A DNA stretch of 64,000 nucleotides from Planctomycetota bacterium (GCA_009920765.1 RFZJ01000004.1:41239-105238); one strand, 5' to 3'. Shown: positions 1 to 8,658, counted from the first letter of the stretch. A program made the numbers and translations. The notes: generated by a model not told the origin, from the sequence alone.

Positions 1-360
1 CAAATTCAAAATCCAGCACTGTTTAAAGATAAGGGCGAAATAACTATTACCCTTATTCAAAATTTTGGCACCCAGCATACTTTAGGAAGATTTAAAATTT
101 CTTTAACCAAATCCCCAGGGCAAGTTCAGCCATTCGGTGCAGAATCTGAGCTCGTTAAAATTTTGCAAATCGAACCCGCCAAACGAAATCCCATGCAGAT
201 AAACACCGTCTTAGCTGCCTTCCGGGCCCAAGACGCCGAGCTGATCCGCTTGCAAAACAACCTTTCTTCCTTTGGAAAACCAATTGATAAAAGACAGGTT
301 GGTGCGCAAGATCTTGTCTGGGCTTTGCTAAACTCAAAGGCTTTTCAGTTTAACCATTAA
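1..360 (+). CDS. PSD1/DUF1553 planctomycete cytochrome c-type protein, C-terminal fragment
   Basis: The reading frame is open from base 1 and stops at 358-360, so only about 119 C-terminal residues are visible. The end 'DLVWALLNSKAFQFNH' and the upstream 'TLGRFKISLT' closely resemble the C-terminus of planctomycete PSD1/DUF1553 proteins. In these large secreted proteins a PSCyt1 heme domain, DUF1549 and DUF1553 follow each other, often with a LamG-like insert. The biochemical role of the family is not settled. A complete, different member lies at 44633-48490 on the other strand. The start and the heme motif are outside the window. Confidence 0.75.
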   Translation, partial: QIQNPALFKDKGEITITLIQNFGTQHTLGRFKISLTKSPGQVQPFGAESELVKILQIEPAKRNPMQINTVLAAFRAQDAELIRLQNNLSSFGKPIDKRQVGAQDLVWALLNSKAFQFNH

Positions 361-489
361 TCAATTAGAAACTGAAGCATGGCAGGTACGTAACAATATT
401 CTGCTATGCTTCCAACCTCGAAACCAATCATTCAGATTTAATACATTATTATTGGCCTAAATTAATACCCTGCATGGAGCATTGTTGTC

Positions 490-1299
490 ATGGCAGCAAA
501 ATGGATCGTAAGGCATGGCGCAATGCGGTTAATGGGCGAATTTGATCCGGGTCAAGCAACTTATTTCAAAGGCGCAACAGTCATCGTTCAAACTCCAAGA
601 GGGCAGGAATTGGGCGAAATTCTTTGCGAGTCAACAGATGACGCCCTCAAATGGCTTGTTGACTCCACCATAGGAACAATTTTACGCGAAGTTACTCCCC
701 AGGATACCCACCGTATTTTAAAAAACAAAAAACTGGAAGCCAAGGCACTTGAAACCTGCGTCAATTTTTCTGAAAAAAGGGGCATCCAACTTGCCATGGT
801 TGATGTTGAACTTCTTTTTGGAGCAGAACGACTTATCTTTTATTACTTATCTGAAAGTAGAATTGATTTCAGGGATTTGGTAAAAGATCTTGCCCGGGAA
901 TTTCAAACCCGCATTGAAATGCGACAAATTGGAATTCGTGATGAGGCCAAACTTCTTGCAGATTTTGGAGATTGTGGCAAGCCTGTTTGTTGCAACTCCC
1001 ACCTGATAGAAATGCCACCGGTTTCCATGAAAATGGCTCGTATGCAAAAAGCCTCACTTGATCCCTCAAAAATATCAGGTAGATGCGGCAGATTAAAATG
1101 CTGCCTTCGTTTCGAGCAAGATGTATATGATGCTCATCAGAAAGATCTGCCCGAACCTGGGACTTTAATAATGACAGAAAAAGGCAAAGGCAGGGTTTTA
1201 GCACAGGAAATTCTTTCACGCAGGCTTCTGGTGGAATTTGAAGATGGCCGTAGAATCTCTGTATTGCATTCGGAAATTCTTTTTAATCACACTAATTAA
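490..1299 (+). CDS. PSP1 domain protein, YaaT/RicT family
   Basis: This 269-residue protein has the cysteine signatures of the PSP1/YaaT (RicT) family: 'DCGKPVCC' near residue 162 and 'GRCGRLKCC' near residue 197, separated by the conserved 'PVSMKMARMQ' and 'PSKISG' blocks. In Bacillus, YaaT/RicT is part of a complex with YlbF and YmcA that carries iron-sulfur clusters and affects RNase Y-dependent mRNA maturation; that role is transferred here only by family. The ATG at 490 has a GGAGC ribosome-binding site 8 bases upstream. The Minf_1886-type gene follows after a few bases, so the two are probably co-transcribed. Confidence 0.88.
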   Translation: MAAKWIVRHGAMRLMGEFDPGQATYFKGATVIVQTPRGQELGEILCESTDDALKWLVDSTIGTILREVTPQDTHRILKNKKLEAKALETCVNFSEKRGIQLAMVDVELLFGAERLIFYYLSESRIDFRDLVKDLAREFQTRIEMRQIGIRDEAKLLADFGDCGKPVCCNSHLIEMPPVSMKMARMQKASLDPSKISGRCGRLKCCLRFEQDVYDAHQKDLPEPGTLIMTEKGKGRVLAQEILSRRLLVEFEDGRRISVLHSEILFNHTN

Positions 1300-1326
1300 A
1301 CACTTGTATTGGAACAAATAAAAGCC

Positions 1327-1749
1327 ATGGGTTCTTATCATCCAAAAATTCATGAAATCATCAAAAAAGACCCTAGGTTTCCCTACGAAGCCTACGAGTT
1401 TCTTTTTCAAGCCCTTGCTTACACCCAAAAAATGCTGGGGAAAATAAAACCGCCCGAAGGTGCAGAGCCAGCCAAAGAACATCATGTTTCGGGTAAACAA
1501 TTGATCGAAGGAATCCGGAAATTTGCCCTTGATGAGTTCGGCCTGATGGCTCGGTGTGTTTTCAATCTTTGGGGCATCAAAAAAACTGGTGATTTTGGTA
1601 GCATGGTTTTCAACCTTGTCGAAATCGGACTTATGAGCAAAACAGACAATGATTCCATCAACGACTTTAAAGATGTTTTCGATATTGAAACAGGTCTTAT
1701 GCATGATTATGTGATCGCTTTTAAGCCAGAAAATGAGAGAGCACGATGA
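1327..1749 (+). CDS. Minf_1886 family conserved protein
   Basis: About 140 residues. The N-terminal pattern 'KKDPRFPYEAYEFLFQAL' is the recognisable signature of the Minf_1886 family, which is widespread in Planctomycetota and Verrucomicrobiota and has no established function. No signal peptide or membrane segment is visible, so it is probably cytoplasmic. I chose the ATG at 1327; a TTG at 1309 would add six residues and neither has a clear ribosome-binding site. The stop overlaps the next start as ATGA, which implies translational coupling to the small membrane protein downstream. Confidence 0.75.
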   Translation: MGSYHPKIHEIIKKDPRFPYEAYEFLFQALAYTQKMLGKIKPPEGAEPAKEHHVSGKQLIEGIRKFALDEFGLMARCVFNLWGIKKTGDFGSMVFNLVEIGLMSKTDNDSINDFKDVFDIETGLMHDYVIAFKPENERAR

Positions 1750-2204
1750 AGCCAAACCGATTAAGGCTTTTTTTTGCCCTTACTTTATTTTTACTCTGGA
1801 TTAGCTACCTGGGCTTTTTAGTCTCCCAGACCACCCGTGGTACCGATGGCAAACCTGTTCGCATATCACTACCCCAATTTTTATCTTCTGAACTTGATGT
1901 GATAGTCGAACTTAACAACCAGGAAAACACTATTATAGCCCGTGTTTCTGAGGTTCTTTTTTCATCATTGAATGATAAGACACCAAAAGTTGGTGATACC
2001 ATAATAATTAACAATCTGGAACCACCAGAAACCCTAAGAAACAAAAAAAACACATGGCTCGTTCCTCTTCGTAGCACGGATTCCCAAAAATCCTACGAAA
2101 TCTCCCCTATCCCAGCCTCGCCTGGATTTTCTGGTAGAACCTTAAAAATTTACCCTGCTTTAGATGGTGTTTTACTCCAATACAAGAAATTACCCAAACC
2201 ATAA
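1746..2204 (+). CDS. Small membrane-anchored protein of unknown function
   Basis: I do not recognise this 152-residue protein. Residues 7-27 form a hydrophobic segment after a basic N-terminus, so it is probably a signal anchor or uncleaved signal peptide with the rest outside the cytoplasm. The remainder is a small mixed beta-rich domain rich in Asn, Ile and Thr and ends 'LLQYKKLPKP'. The ATG overlaps the upstream stop by four bases. It is the last gene before the tRNA cluster. Confidence 0.65.
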   Translation: MKPNRLRLFFALTLFLLWISYLGFLVSQTTRGTDGKPVRISLPQFLSSELDVIVELNNQENTIIARVSEVLFSSLNDKTPKVGDTIIINNLEPPETLRNKKNTWLVPLRSTDSQKSYEISPIPASPGFSGRTLKIYPALDGVLLQYKKLPKP

Positions 2205-2271
2205 ATTCCCTCAAAAGCATTTATATTTTCAAAAAAACAACCGTAAATACATTGGGAATGTTGTTTTCGCC

Positions 2272-2300
2272 TTGCCTTAAGACATTAGCCGGCCTATATT
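2272..2300 (+). promoter_or_regulatory. Putative sigma70-like promoter for the tRNA-tuf cluster
   Basis: TTGCCT at 2272-2277 and TATATT at 2295-2300 are separated by exactly 17 bases, close to the sigma70 consensus. tRNA-Thr begins 24 bases after the -10 element, which is a normal spacing for a tRNA transcript. This is sequence inspection only. Confidence 0.5.
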
Positions 2301-2323
2301 TACTTTTCTCCAAGGCTAGCCAT

Positions 2324-2395
2324 GCTAGCGTAGCTCAATGGCAGAGCACTGGTTTTGTAAACCAGCGGTTGTGGGTTCAAGTCCCACCGCTAGCT
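2324..2395 (+). tRNA. thrT(TGT): tRNA-Thr (anticodon TGT)
   Basis: The cloverleaf is complete: acceptor GCTAGCG pairs with CGCTAGC, the D arm is GCTC/GAGC, the anticodon stem CTGGT/ACCAG carries loop TTTGTAA, and the T arm is GTGGG/CCCAC with TTCAAGT. The discriminator is T and CCA is not encoded, so a CCA-adding enzyme is needed. It is the first of four tRNAs before tuf, in the same order as E. coli thrU-tyrU-glyT-thrT-tufB. Confidence 0.96.
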
Positions 2396-2432
2396 CTGTT
2401 GGGGCGGTTGTAAGAATAGCTTTGTAGAAAAT

Positions 2433-2459
2433 TTTACAGGAATTTTGTTACTGTATAAT
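2433..2459 (+). promoter_or_regulatory. Possible second promoter upstream of tRNA-Tyr
   Basis: A perfect TATAAT lies at 2454-2459. TTTACA at 2433-2438 is a candidate -35 with a slightly short 15-base spacer. It would give an internal start in the tRNA cluster about 58 bases before tRNA-Tyr. The -35 assignment is weak. Confidence 0.35.
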
Positions 2460-2523
2460 TTTAGCGCCTCCAGAGTATGAACAAGGGTGAGTGTAACTCT
2501 GTTTTTAGGCGAAAAATACGGCC

Positions 2524-2607
2524 GGGTAGATGGCCGAGCGGCCAATGGCAGCAGACTGTAAATCTGCCGGACTTTGTCCTACGGGGGTTCGAATCCCTCT
2601 CTACCCA
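2524..2607 (+). tRNA. tyrT: tRNA-Tyr (anticodon GTA)
   Basis: This is a class II tRNA of about 84 bases. Acceptor GGGTAGA pairs with TCTACCC, the anticodon loop is CTGTAAA in stem CAGA/TCTG, and a long variable arm (about CCGGACTTTGTCCTACGG) is typical of tRNA-Tyr. The T loop is TTCGAAT and the discriminator is A. CCA is not encoded. Confidence 0.96.
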
Positions 2608-2635
2608 CTGGGATTTCTGTAAGATATTCTGCCAT

Positions 2636-2706
2636 GCGGGTGTAGCTCAATGGCAGAGCACCTGCCTTCCACGCAGGCTATGGGAGTTCGATTCTCCTCA
2701 CCCGCT
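2636..2706 (+). tRNA. glyT: tRNA-Gly (anticodon TCC)
   Basis: Acceptor GCGGGTG pairs with CACCCGC, anticodon stem CCTGC/GCAGG carries loop CTTCCAC with anticodon TCC, and the T arm is GGGAG/CTCCT with TTCGATT (one G-T or imperfect pair). The discriminator is T, as usual for tRNA-Gly. It is third in the tRNA run ahead of tuf. Confidence 0.95.
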
Positions 2707-2733
2707 TTGTGGTTCCTGTATGAGGTCCACTAC

Positions 2734-2805
<72 letters not shown>

Positions 2806-2862
2806 ATTTAGTAAGTCCGGGCACTTACTACCAATGACTCTCCCAGTACTTCACTGGGCGAT

Positions 2863-2906
2863 CACTTGTTTTTTAAAAATAACAGGTGCATTTTATTGGT
2901 TTTTTC
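2863..2906 (+). terminator. Possible terminator or processing hairpin between the tRNAs and tuf
   Basis: CACTTGTT at 2863-2870 pairs with AACAGGTG at 2881-2888 (one G-T pair), followed by a broken T-rich stretch to 2906. A second small hairpin, CCCAGT/ACTGGG, lies just upstream at 2842-2858. The pair could end tRNA transcription, or could be processing signals if tuf is co-transcribed with the tRNAs. Confidence 0.35.
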
Positions 2907-2972
2907 CTAGAATCTTGGATGTGGCATTTGTAGGCATCCTTGTTAACCTTAATTTGATCTTTCGGAGGAGTG

Positions 2973-4187
2973 ATGGCTAAGGAAATTTTCAATCGTAATA
3001 AACCCCACGTTAATGTTGGAACCATTGGGCACATTGACCATGGTAAAACCACGACGACAGCGGCAATCGTAGCTCGTCAGGCTCACATCAACAAAGTCCT
3101 TAAGTTCAAAGATTACAAGGAAATCGCCAAGGGTGGTACTGTCCGCGATGATCTTAAGACTGTCACCATCGCTGTTGCGCATGTGGAGTACGAAACCGCA
3201 AAACGTCATTATGCCCACATCGATTGCCCCGGCCACGCCGACTATATCAAAAATATGATTACAGGCGCAGCACAAATGGATGGAGCCATCCTTGTGGTTG
3301 CTGCAAACGATGGCCCAATGCCACAGACTCGTGAGCATATCTTGCTTGCCCGCCAAGTTGGTGTTCCCAAGATTGTAGTCTACCTCAACAAGGTAGATCT
3401 TGTTGATGACCCAGAACTTCTTGAACTTGTTGAAATGGAAATCCGCGAACTTTTAAATAAGTACGAATTCCCTGGTGATGAAGTACCGATCATTCGTGGT
3501 AGCTCACTTCCTGTCATGCTTACTGGTGGTAAAGATGATGCCGCAGGTAAATGCCTTGATAACCTCATGGAAGCTTTGGATTCCTACATTCCCGACCCTG
3601 TTCGTGACGAAGACAAGCCATTCTTGATGAGTATCGAAGATGTGTTCTCCATTAAGGGTCGTGGTACAGTAGGTACTGGCCGTATCGAACGTGGTGTTTG
3701 TAAAGTTGGTGACGAAGTTGAAATTCTTGGGCTTCGCAAAGACCCAATTAAAACCGTTATCACTGGTATTGAAATGTTCCAGAAGACTCTTGAAAAAGGC
3801 CAAGCTGGTGACAATGTTGGTGTATTGCTTCGTGGCATTGATCGCGATGGCCTTGAACGAGGGCAAGTTCTGGCAAAACCAGGAAGTATTAACATTCATA
3901 CCAAATTTGAATGTTCAATCTATGTTCTTAGTAAGGAAGAAGGTGGAAGACATACTGCGTTCTTTAGCGGTTATCGTCCACAATTCTATTTCCGTACTAC
4001 CGATGTTACTGGTACCGTAACATTACCTGCTGGTGTTGAAATGTGTATGCCTGGTGACAATGTTAAAGACTTAGTCGTTCAACTTTTGCCCGATTCACCA
4101 ATTGCGATGGAAGAAGGTCTTCGATTTGCAATTCGTGAAGGTGGTAGAACTGTTGGATCAGGCGTGGTAACCAAGATTCTTGAGTAA
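2973..4187 (+). CDS. tuf: Elongation factor Tu
   Basis: EF-Tu (404 residues) delivers aminoacyl-tRNA to the ribosome as a GTPase. G1 'GHIDHGKT' is at residues 19-26, G3 'DCPGHAD' at 84-90 and G4 'NKVD' at 139-142; domains 2 and 3 follow and end '[10 protein letters not shown]'. I chose the ATG at 2973 because a GGAGG lies four bases upstream; a GTG overlaps at 2970. The switch I motif is unusual: the common 'RGITINTAHVEY' reads '[12 protein letters not shown]' and is preceded by 'KGGTVRDD'. The catalytic threonine and the glycine of G3 are kept. It sits between the tRNA cluster and rpmG rather than in the str operon. Confidence 0.97.
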   Translation: MAKEIFNRNKPHVNVGTIGHIDHGKTTTTAAIVARQAHINKVLKFKDYKEIAKGGTVRDDLKTVTIAVAHVEYETAKRHYAHIDCPGHADYIKNMITGAAQMDGAILVVAANDGPMPQTREHILLARQVGVPKIVVYLNKVDLVDDPELLELVEMEIRELLNKYEFPGDEVPIIRGSSLPVMLTGGKDDAAGKCLDNLMEALDSYIPDPVRDEDKPFLMSIEDVFSIKGRGTVGTGRIERGVCKVGDEVEILGLRKDPIKTVITGIEMFQKTLEKGQAGDNVGVLLRGIDRDGLERGQVLAKPGSINIHTKFECSIYVLSKEEGGRHTAFFSGYRPQFYFRTTDVTGTVTLPAGVEMCMPGDNVKDLVVQLLPDSPIAMEEGLRFAIREGGRTVGSGVVTKILE

Positions 4188-4208
4188 AACCACACTCATT
4201 AGAGCCGC

Positions 4209-4256
4209 GGGGCGCCCGCACGGATAACATTCCTTTCGGGTGCCCTTGGTTTTTTT
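4209..4256 (+). terminator. Rho-independent terminator after tuf
   Basis: GGCGCCCG at 4211-4218 pairs with CGGGTGCC at 4237-4244 (one G-T pair; the stem can extend by G4210-C4245), followed by a run of seven Ts at 4250-4256. It is a GC-rich intrinsic terminator between tuf and rpmG. Confidence 0.8.
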
Positions 4257-4280
4257 GACAACTAGTTTTTGGAGTTTAAT

Positions 4281-4433
4281 ATGCGTGAATATGTTTGGCT
4301 GGAATGCACCGAATCAGGCGAGCGCAACTACAGGGCCCAAAAAGAAACTCGTGGCCCAGAACGACTAGAACTAAAAAAATACTGCCCTAAATTGCGTAAG
4401 GTTACGATTCATAAAGAAACCCGCAAAAAGTAG
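4281..4433 (+). CDS. rpmG: Ribosomal protein L33
   Basis: This 50-residue ORF encodes L33 of the large subunit. The core 'LELKKYCPKLRKVTIHKETR' is diagnostic. The zinc-ribbon form has four cysteines; here only two remain ('LECTES' and 'KYCPKL'), so it looks like a partly degenerate form that probably does not bind zinc. GGAG lies about 8 bases before the ATG. It sits between the tuf terminator and tRNA-Trp, the usual place in the tuf-rpmG-secE-nusG arrangement. Confidence 0.92.
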   Translation: MREYVWLECTESGERNYRAQKETRGPERLELKKYCPKLRKVTIHKETRKK

Positions 4434-4486
4434 TTTCCAACCTTTTGGATTGCTTAATTTGAGATGGGGTTGGTTACATGGATAAT

Positions 4487-4559
4487 ACGGGTGTAGCTCA
4501 ACTGGCAGAGCACCGGTCTCCAAAACCGGGGGTTGAAGGTTCGACTCCCTCCGCCCGTG
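4487..4559 (+). tRNA. trpT: tRNA-Trp (anticodon CCA)
   Basis: Acceptor ACGGGTG pairs with CGCCCGT (one G-T pair), anticodon stem CCGGT/ACCGG carries loop CTCCAAA with anticodon CCA, and T loop TTCGACT sits in stem GAAGG/CCCTC with one mismatch. The discriminator is G, as expected for tRNA-Trp. Its position between rpmG and secE is conserved in many bacteria. Confidence 0.95.
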
Positions 4560-4670
4560 TTCTTAAAAATATTATCGGGAAAAAATTTATTTTTCTCGTA
4601 TGATCTTCTTGGGCGAACGATTGCTGACTCGCCTGGTTTTTTTCAAATAGTTGGTATTCGCAGGAAAAAA

Positions 4671-5951
4671 ATGGCCTCGACCATTAAAAATAAATTCGAA
4701 TCAAATCCCACTTCTGTAAACGCAAACCCTGCGATTTACAGTCTTGGCTTTCTCGTTCTTTTTATCGCTCTTGCATACGCATTGTTGCAATTATTGCCTT
4801 TGGTTTGGTTTGAATTGTTAAAATTCCCCCCAACTTCCACTTCCAATATCACACTTGCCATAATTGGATTTGGACTTGGTATCTTTTCTCTGGTTATTAT
4901 TGGCAAAACCAAAATATTCCAAGAATTGCCGGGGCTTAAAGCTGGAATATTGGTTGGTTTTGTGATTACACTTGCTAATCTTTATTTTGATTCATGGTGG
5001 GGAAAATTTACAGAAACTCTTGTTTATGATAAAAGGTTTTTTCCTGAATCTTTTGGCATGGGATTAGCAGGAGCTGGCGCTGCCCTTGCCGCCATTGGCT
5101 CATTCATTCTTTTCTTCCGCCCTGACAACTTAAAACTTTTTACTCGAATTGAAGAGCAAGGTTGGTTTTCACGCGAATCATTTAAACAAAACCAAGGTTC
5201 TAAGATCCGCAGAGGAACTATCATATGCCTCCTTATTCTTTTCGGAACTGGCATCATGGTTCTCGTTCGTAATGATACCCTTGCAAGAAATGGTTCCAAC
5301 TGGAAGATCGAAATCCCCTACACAGGGAAAGTAAAAATTAATCCTGATAAAACTGCTGATGCGCTAAGCCTACTTCAGGCTGAAGGTTATAATCCTGAGA
5401 ATCAATTGTTAGTTTCGCGTGAAGCATATCGTAAAGCAAATTCCGCCATTGATCCTAATCTTTTTGTCAAAATTGGTTTATTAACTGGTGATTCCAAGTA
5501 TAAAATTGGCGAGATTGTATCTAAAGATGCTTTCCAAGAAGAATCGCGTGAATTGCTTAAAAATGATCGTAAACCTGCTGAATCTATCCCACTTAAATCT
5601 GCAGAAGGAACGGTGATTTACAAGTCTTTAATTCTTCTTCCTGGCATACAGTTTTCGGGGCCAATTCTTTTAATAATTCTTTCCGTTTGGATATCTTGGA
5701 AAGTTGTCAATATTCCAGTGTTTGCCGATTTCTTAATCGCAACTGAAGCTGAAATGAATAAAGTTTCTTGGACCACTAATAAGAAATTGTTTCATGATAC
5801 AATAGTGGTCTTGACCACGTTAGTTTTAATGTCTTTGTTCTTGTTTGTAATGGATCAGTTTTGGAGAATTTTCCTGACAAAAGCGGGGGTTCTTCGCTTC
5901 GGTCAGGATAGTGTTCAGAAAAATACAAGTGTTGACCTGAAAAAGTGGTAA
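4671..5951 (+). CDS. secE: Preprotein translocase SecE with long multi-spanning N-terminal extension
   Basis: The C-terminal part is SecE: 'EAEMNKVSW' at residues 359-367 is the conserved amphipathic-helix motif, followed by one membrane segment at about 376-402. The position immediately before nusG agrees. Normal SecE is about 60-130 residues, but this one is about 426. It adds predicted membrane segments at about 21-45, 58-78, 90-108, 129-149, 182-200 and 325-345, with a soluble stretch at about 201-320. The frame is open upstream to 4533, through tRNA-Trp, so I chose the ATG at 4671 after a CAGG-type site. The extension's function is unknown to me; it could stabilise or gate SecYEG. Confidence 0.88.
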   Translation: MASTIKNKFESNPTSVNANPAIYSLGFLVLFIALAYALLQLLPLVWFELLKFPPTSTSNITLAIIGFGLGIFSLVIIGKTKIFQELPGLKAGILVGFVITLANLYFDSWWGKFTETLVYDKRFFPESFGMGLAGAGAALAAIGSFILFFRPDNLKLFTRIEEQGWFSRESFKQNQGSKIRRGTIICLLILFGTGIMVLVRNDTLARNGSNWKIEIPYTGKVKINPDKTADALSLLQAEGYNPENQLLVSREAYRKANSAIDPNLFVKIGLLTGDSKYKIGEIVSKDAFQEESRELLKNDRKPAESIPLKSAEGTVIYKSLILLPGIQFSGPILLIILSVWISWKVVNIPVFADFLIATEAEMNKVSWTTNKKLFHDTIVVLTTLVLMSLFLFVMDQFWRIFLTKAGVLRFGQDSVQKNTSVDLKKW

Positions 5952-5975
5952 ACAACTGTTTCGGAGTTCGAAACA

Positions 5976-6617
5976 ATGGTATCGGATAATTTAGAACAAC
6001 CTGTTGATCCTTCAGCCAATGCTGAAAGTCATCCCGTTCAAAGTTCTACACCTGAAATTAGCGCAAAACCTAGCTTGGGCAAAAGCTGGTATGTTGTCAA
6101 AGTTCAGAGTGGTAGAGAAGAATCCATCAAAGAAGCACTTGAAAAACGAGTCAAAATTGATGGTTTGGAAGAATTCTTTGGTCAAATCCATATTCCTGTC
6201 GAAAAAGTGACGGAAATGCGCAGGGGTAAAAGGGTTTCCAGAGAAAGAAAGCTTTTCCCTGGCTATCTGATGGTTGAAGTGGAATTTAATGATCCTATCT
6301 TATACTTATTCCGCGAAACTACCGGTGTAGGGGATTTTGTTGGGGGAACTGCCACCAACAAGCTTCCTACGCCAATGAGTGAACGGGAAATCGAACGCAT
6401 GCTGCGGGTTAAGGGCGACAATGTTGCTCCCACAGTTGTTAGCAGACCTGCTTTTGATGCGGGTGATCGAATCAAGGTAAAGGACGGAACCTTTGCAGGC
6501 ATGGAAGGCGAAGTCAAAGAGATCATGGAAGCGTTAGGCCGGGTAAAAGTAGAATTAACTATTTTTGGAAGGCCAGTTCCTGTTGAATTGGAATACTGGC
6601 AAGTTGAAATCGTTTAA
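5976..6617 (+). CDS. nusG: Transcription termination/antitermination factor NusG
   Basis: NusG (213 residues) binds RNA polymerase and couples transcription to Rho or to the ribosome. An NGN domain starts at 'KSWYVVKVQSGRE' near residue 36, and the KOW motif 'DRIKVKDGTFAGMEGEV' lies near residue 167. The first 35 residues form an acidic, Ser/Pro-rich extension that looks disordered. The gene begins 24 bases after secE and ends 13 bases before rplK, so it is clearly part of the same operon. Confidence 0.96.
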   Translation: MVSDNLEQPVDPSANAESHPVQSSTPEISAKPSLGKSWYVVKVQSGREESIKEALEKRVKIDGLEEFFGQIHIPVEKVTEMRRGKRVSRERKLFPGYLMVEVEFNDPILYLFRETTGVGDFVGGTATNKLPTPMSEREIERMLRVKGDNVAPTVVSRPAFDAGDRIKVKDGTFAGMEGEVKEIMEALGRVKVELTIFGRPVPVELEYWQVEIV

Positions 6618-6630
6618 ATAAGGGTTAGAA

Positions 6631-7095
6631 ATGGCAAAGCAAGTAACAGCTCAGATTCGTCTACAATGTCCAGGTGGTCAGGCCACCCCTGCACCTCCAG
6701 TTGGCCCAGCATTGGGTCAGCATGGTGTAAATATTGGAGCATTTGTTTCTCAATTCAATGAACGAACTAAGGATAACAAGGGTATTATCGTACCTATCGT
6801 TATAACGGTTTATTCTGATCGTTCTTTTGAGTTTATTGTTAAAAGCCCACCGGCTTCAATCCTTCTGAAAATTGCCGCTGGCATTCCACCCGAAAAGAAA
6901 AAAGGCGGGGATGTTATTCCCGGAGATGAAAAAACCAAGGGAAGTGGCAAATACAAGGGTTTCAAAGTATCTCAAGCTCAAGTTCGAGAAATAGCCCAAA
7001 AGAAACTTACTGACCTCAATGCTCGAGATCTGGACCATGCCACCCGTATCATTGCTGGTACTGCTCGAAGCCTTGGTTTGACTGTCGAAGCATAA
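6631..7095 (+). CDS. rplK: Ribosomal protein L11
   Basis: L11 (154 residues) forms the GTPase-associated centre with 23S rRNA and the L10/L12 stalk. The N-terminal '[16 protein letters not shown]' and the C-terminal RNA-binding domain ending '[12 protein letters not shown]' are standard. It runs rplK-rplA-rplJ-rplL in normal order. The ATG at 6631 follows a weak AGGG site. Confidence 0.97.
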   Translation: MAKQVTAQIRLQCPGGQATPAPPVGPALGQHGVNIGAFVSQFNERTKDNKGIIVPIVITVYSDRSFEFIVKSPPASILLKIAAGIPPEKKKGGDVIPGDEKTKGSGKYKGFKVSQAQVREIAQKKLTDLNARDLDHATRIIAGTARSLGLTVEA

Positions 7096-7192
7096 GTGTA
7101 AATAAAAATAGTCAAGAAACGGCCAATTTCTTGTGGCCGATCTTGCTATTTGTATCTACGATAAATATTCACGAATAATTTGGGAAAAAGCC

Positions 7193-8026
7193 ATGGCAAA
7201 ATCAGAAAAAGAATCAATAGTTTCAGAAAATGCAGCAACGCCTGTTGCTGAGCCCAAAACCGCTCCAGCAACCACAAGTTCAGAATCTTCCGGTAAAAGG
7301 AAGGGCAAACAGCCTGGTAGGCCACCACATAAAGGCAAAAAGCTTAAAGCTCAAATTGCCTCCATTTATGCTAAGGTCGCTAAAGAAGGGCAAGTTTCTT
7401 TAGATAAAGCGATAACTATTCTTAAGCAGGTTAAACGTGCCAAATTCGATGAATCAATAGAAATCCACATGAGCTTGGGTATTGACTCTGCCCAAAGTGA
7501 CCAAATGATTCGTGGAAGTGTAGCTTTACCTCACGGCGTGGGTAAAAAAGTTCGCGTTCTTGTTTTCTGTCAGGCCGACAATGCAACCAAAGCCAAAGCA
7601 GCGGGTGCTGATTTCGTTGGTGATGCTGAGCTTATTAAAAAGATTCAATCAGAAAACTGGTTGGAATTTGATGTCGTACTTGCAACACAAGATATGATGG
7701 GCCAAGTTAGCCGTCTTGGTAAAGTTCTCGGACCACGTGGTTTAATGCCTACTCCCAAGGCAGGAACGGTCATTAGTTCAGGTCAAGATATCGGATCAAT
7801 TGTCAAAGAGTTTAAATCAGGTAAAGTTGAATACCGATCAGACAAAGGTGGCAATGTACATGCAGGTATTGGCAAAATCAGTTTTGATGCTGATAAAATT
7901 GCTTCCAATGCTATAGCTTTTGTTGAACAAGTGCGTGCATCAAAACCAGCTGGCATACGCGGGAACTACATTAAATCTGTAACGATATCCGCGACAATGT
8001 GTCCCGGCATTCCAGTCACAATTTAA
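7193..8026 (+). CDS. rplA: Ribosomal protein L1
   Basis: L1 (277 residues) binds the 23S L1 stalk and in many bacteria represses its own operon. The core starts near residue 45 and contains 'LGKVLGPRGLMPTPKAGTV'. The first 45 or so residues are an Ala/Thr/Pro-rich stretch followed by a very basic segment 'GKRKGKQPGRPPHKGKK', absent from E. coli L1. I chose the ATG at 7193; an in-frame GTG at 7133 would give an unlikely longer form. The gap after rplK (97 bases) is larger than elsewhere in the operon. Confidence 0.94.
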   Translation: MAKSEKESIVSENAATPVAEPKTAPATTSSESSGKRKGKQPGRPPHKGKKLKAQIASIYAKVAKEGQVSLDKAITILKQVKRAKFDESIEIHMSLGIDSAQSDQMIRGSVALPHGVGKKVRVLVFCQADNATKAKAAGADFVGDAELIKKIQSENWLEFDVVLATQDMMGQVSRLGKVLGPRGLMPTPKAGTVISSGQDIGSIVKEFKSGKVEYRSDKGGNVHAGIGKISFDADKIASNAIAFVEQVRASKPAGIRGNYIKSVTISATMCPGIPVTI

Positions 8027-8085
8027 TTGAATGAAAAAGACAATATCAAAGAGTAGTTTTTGATACCAAGCAGGATACTGAAAAT

Positions 8086-8658
8086 ATGAGCAAATTAATC
8101 AAAGGTATGGAAATAGAAGCCCTTCGTAAGGACTTTAAAAATGTAAAAGACTACGTATTTCTTGAAGTTCAAGGGATTACCGCACAAAACAATACGGCTC
8201 TCAGGGCAACCCTCAGGAAAAAAAAGATTCATCTTAAAGTAGTTAAAAACACTTTAGCTAGAATGGTTTTAACAGAGCAAGGCGTTAATATCGCCAAAGA
8301 TTCACCTTATCTTCAAGGTCCTACTGTTTTGGTATGGGGTTCGAGTTCAATCTCAGAATTGTGCCGAGGCCTCGAAGCTGAACTTAAAAATCCTAAAACC
8401 GCAGCAGGTTACACTACAACCGTTAAAATAAAGGGAGCTGTAGCAGATTCGTTGCCTGTTCCTTTTGATGTTGCGATAAAGATGCCAACCCGCGAAGAGG
8501 CTATTGGAAATATTGCCGGTATGCTTCTTGCTCCTGGCGCAAAGCTTGCCAGCCAAATTATTTCGGTTGGTGGTATTATTGCCAGTCAGATCAAAACAAT
8601 CTCTGAAAGAATTCCTGCAGAAACCACTGGGGCTACTGCAGAGTCTACTGCCAGCTAG
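8086..8658 (+). CDS. rplJ: Ribosomal protein L10
   Basis: L10 (190 residues) anchors L7/L12 dimers to the ribosome and binds 23S rRNA through its N-terminal domain, seen in '[18 protein letters not shown]'. The C-terminal helix that recruits L12 ('[20 protein letters not shown]') is present. The C-terminus is Thr/Ala/Ser-rich. It lies directly before rplL, as usual. Confidence 0.95.
   Translation: MSKLIKGMEIEALRKDFKNVKDYVFLEVQGITAQNNTALRATLRKKKIHLKVVKNTLARMVLTEQGVNIAKDSPYLQGPTVLVWGSSSISELCRGLEAELKNPKTAAGYTTTVKIKGAVADSLPVPFDVAIKMPTREEAIGNIAGMLLAPGAKLASQIISVGGIIASQIKTISERIPAETTGATAESTAS

Noticed and set aside
1216..1755. A 179-codon frame on the minus strand
   Set aside because: It is antisense to the Minf_1886-type gene, whose reading frame carries a recognisable family signature.
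4533..4670. An N-terminal extension of SecE starting inside tRNA-Trp
   Set aside because: The extra codons overlap a functional tRNA gene; the ATG at 4671 is the first reasonable start.
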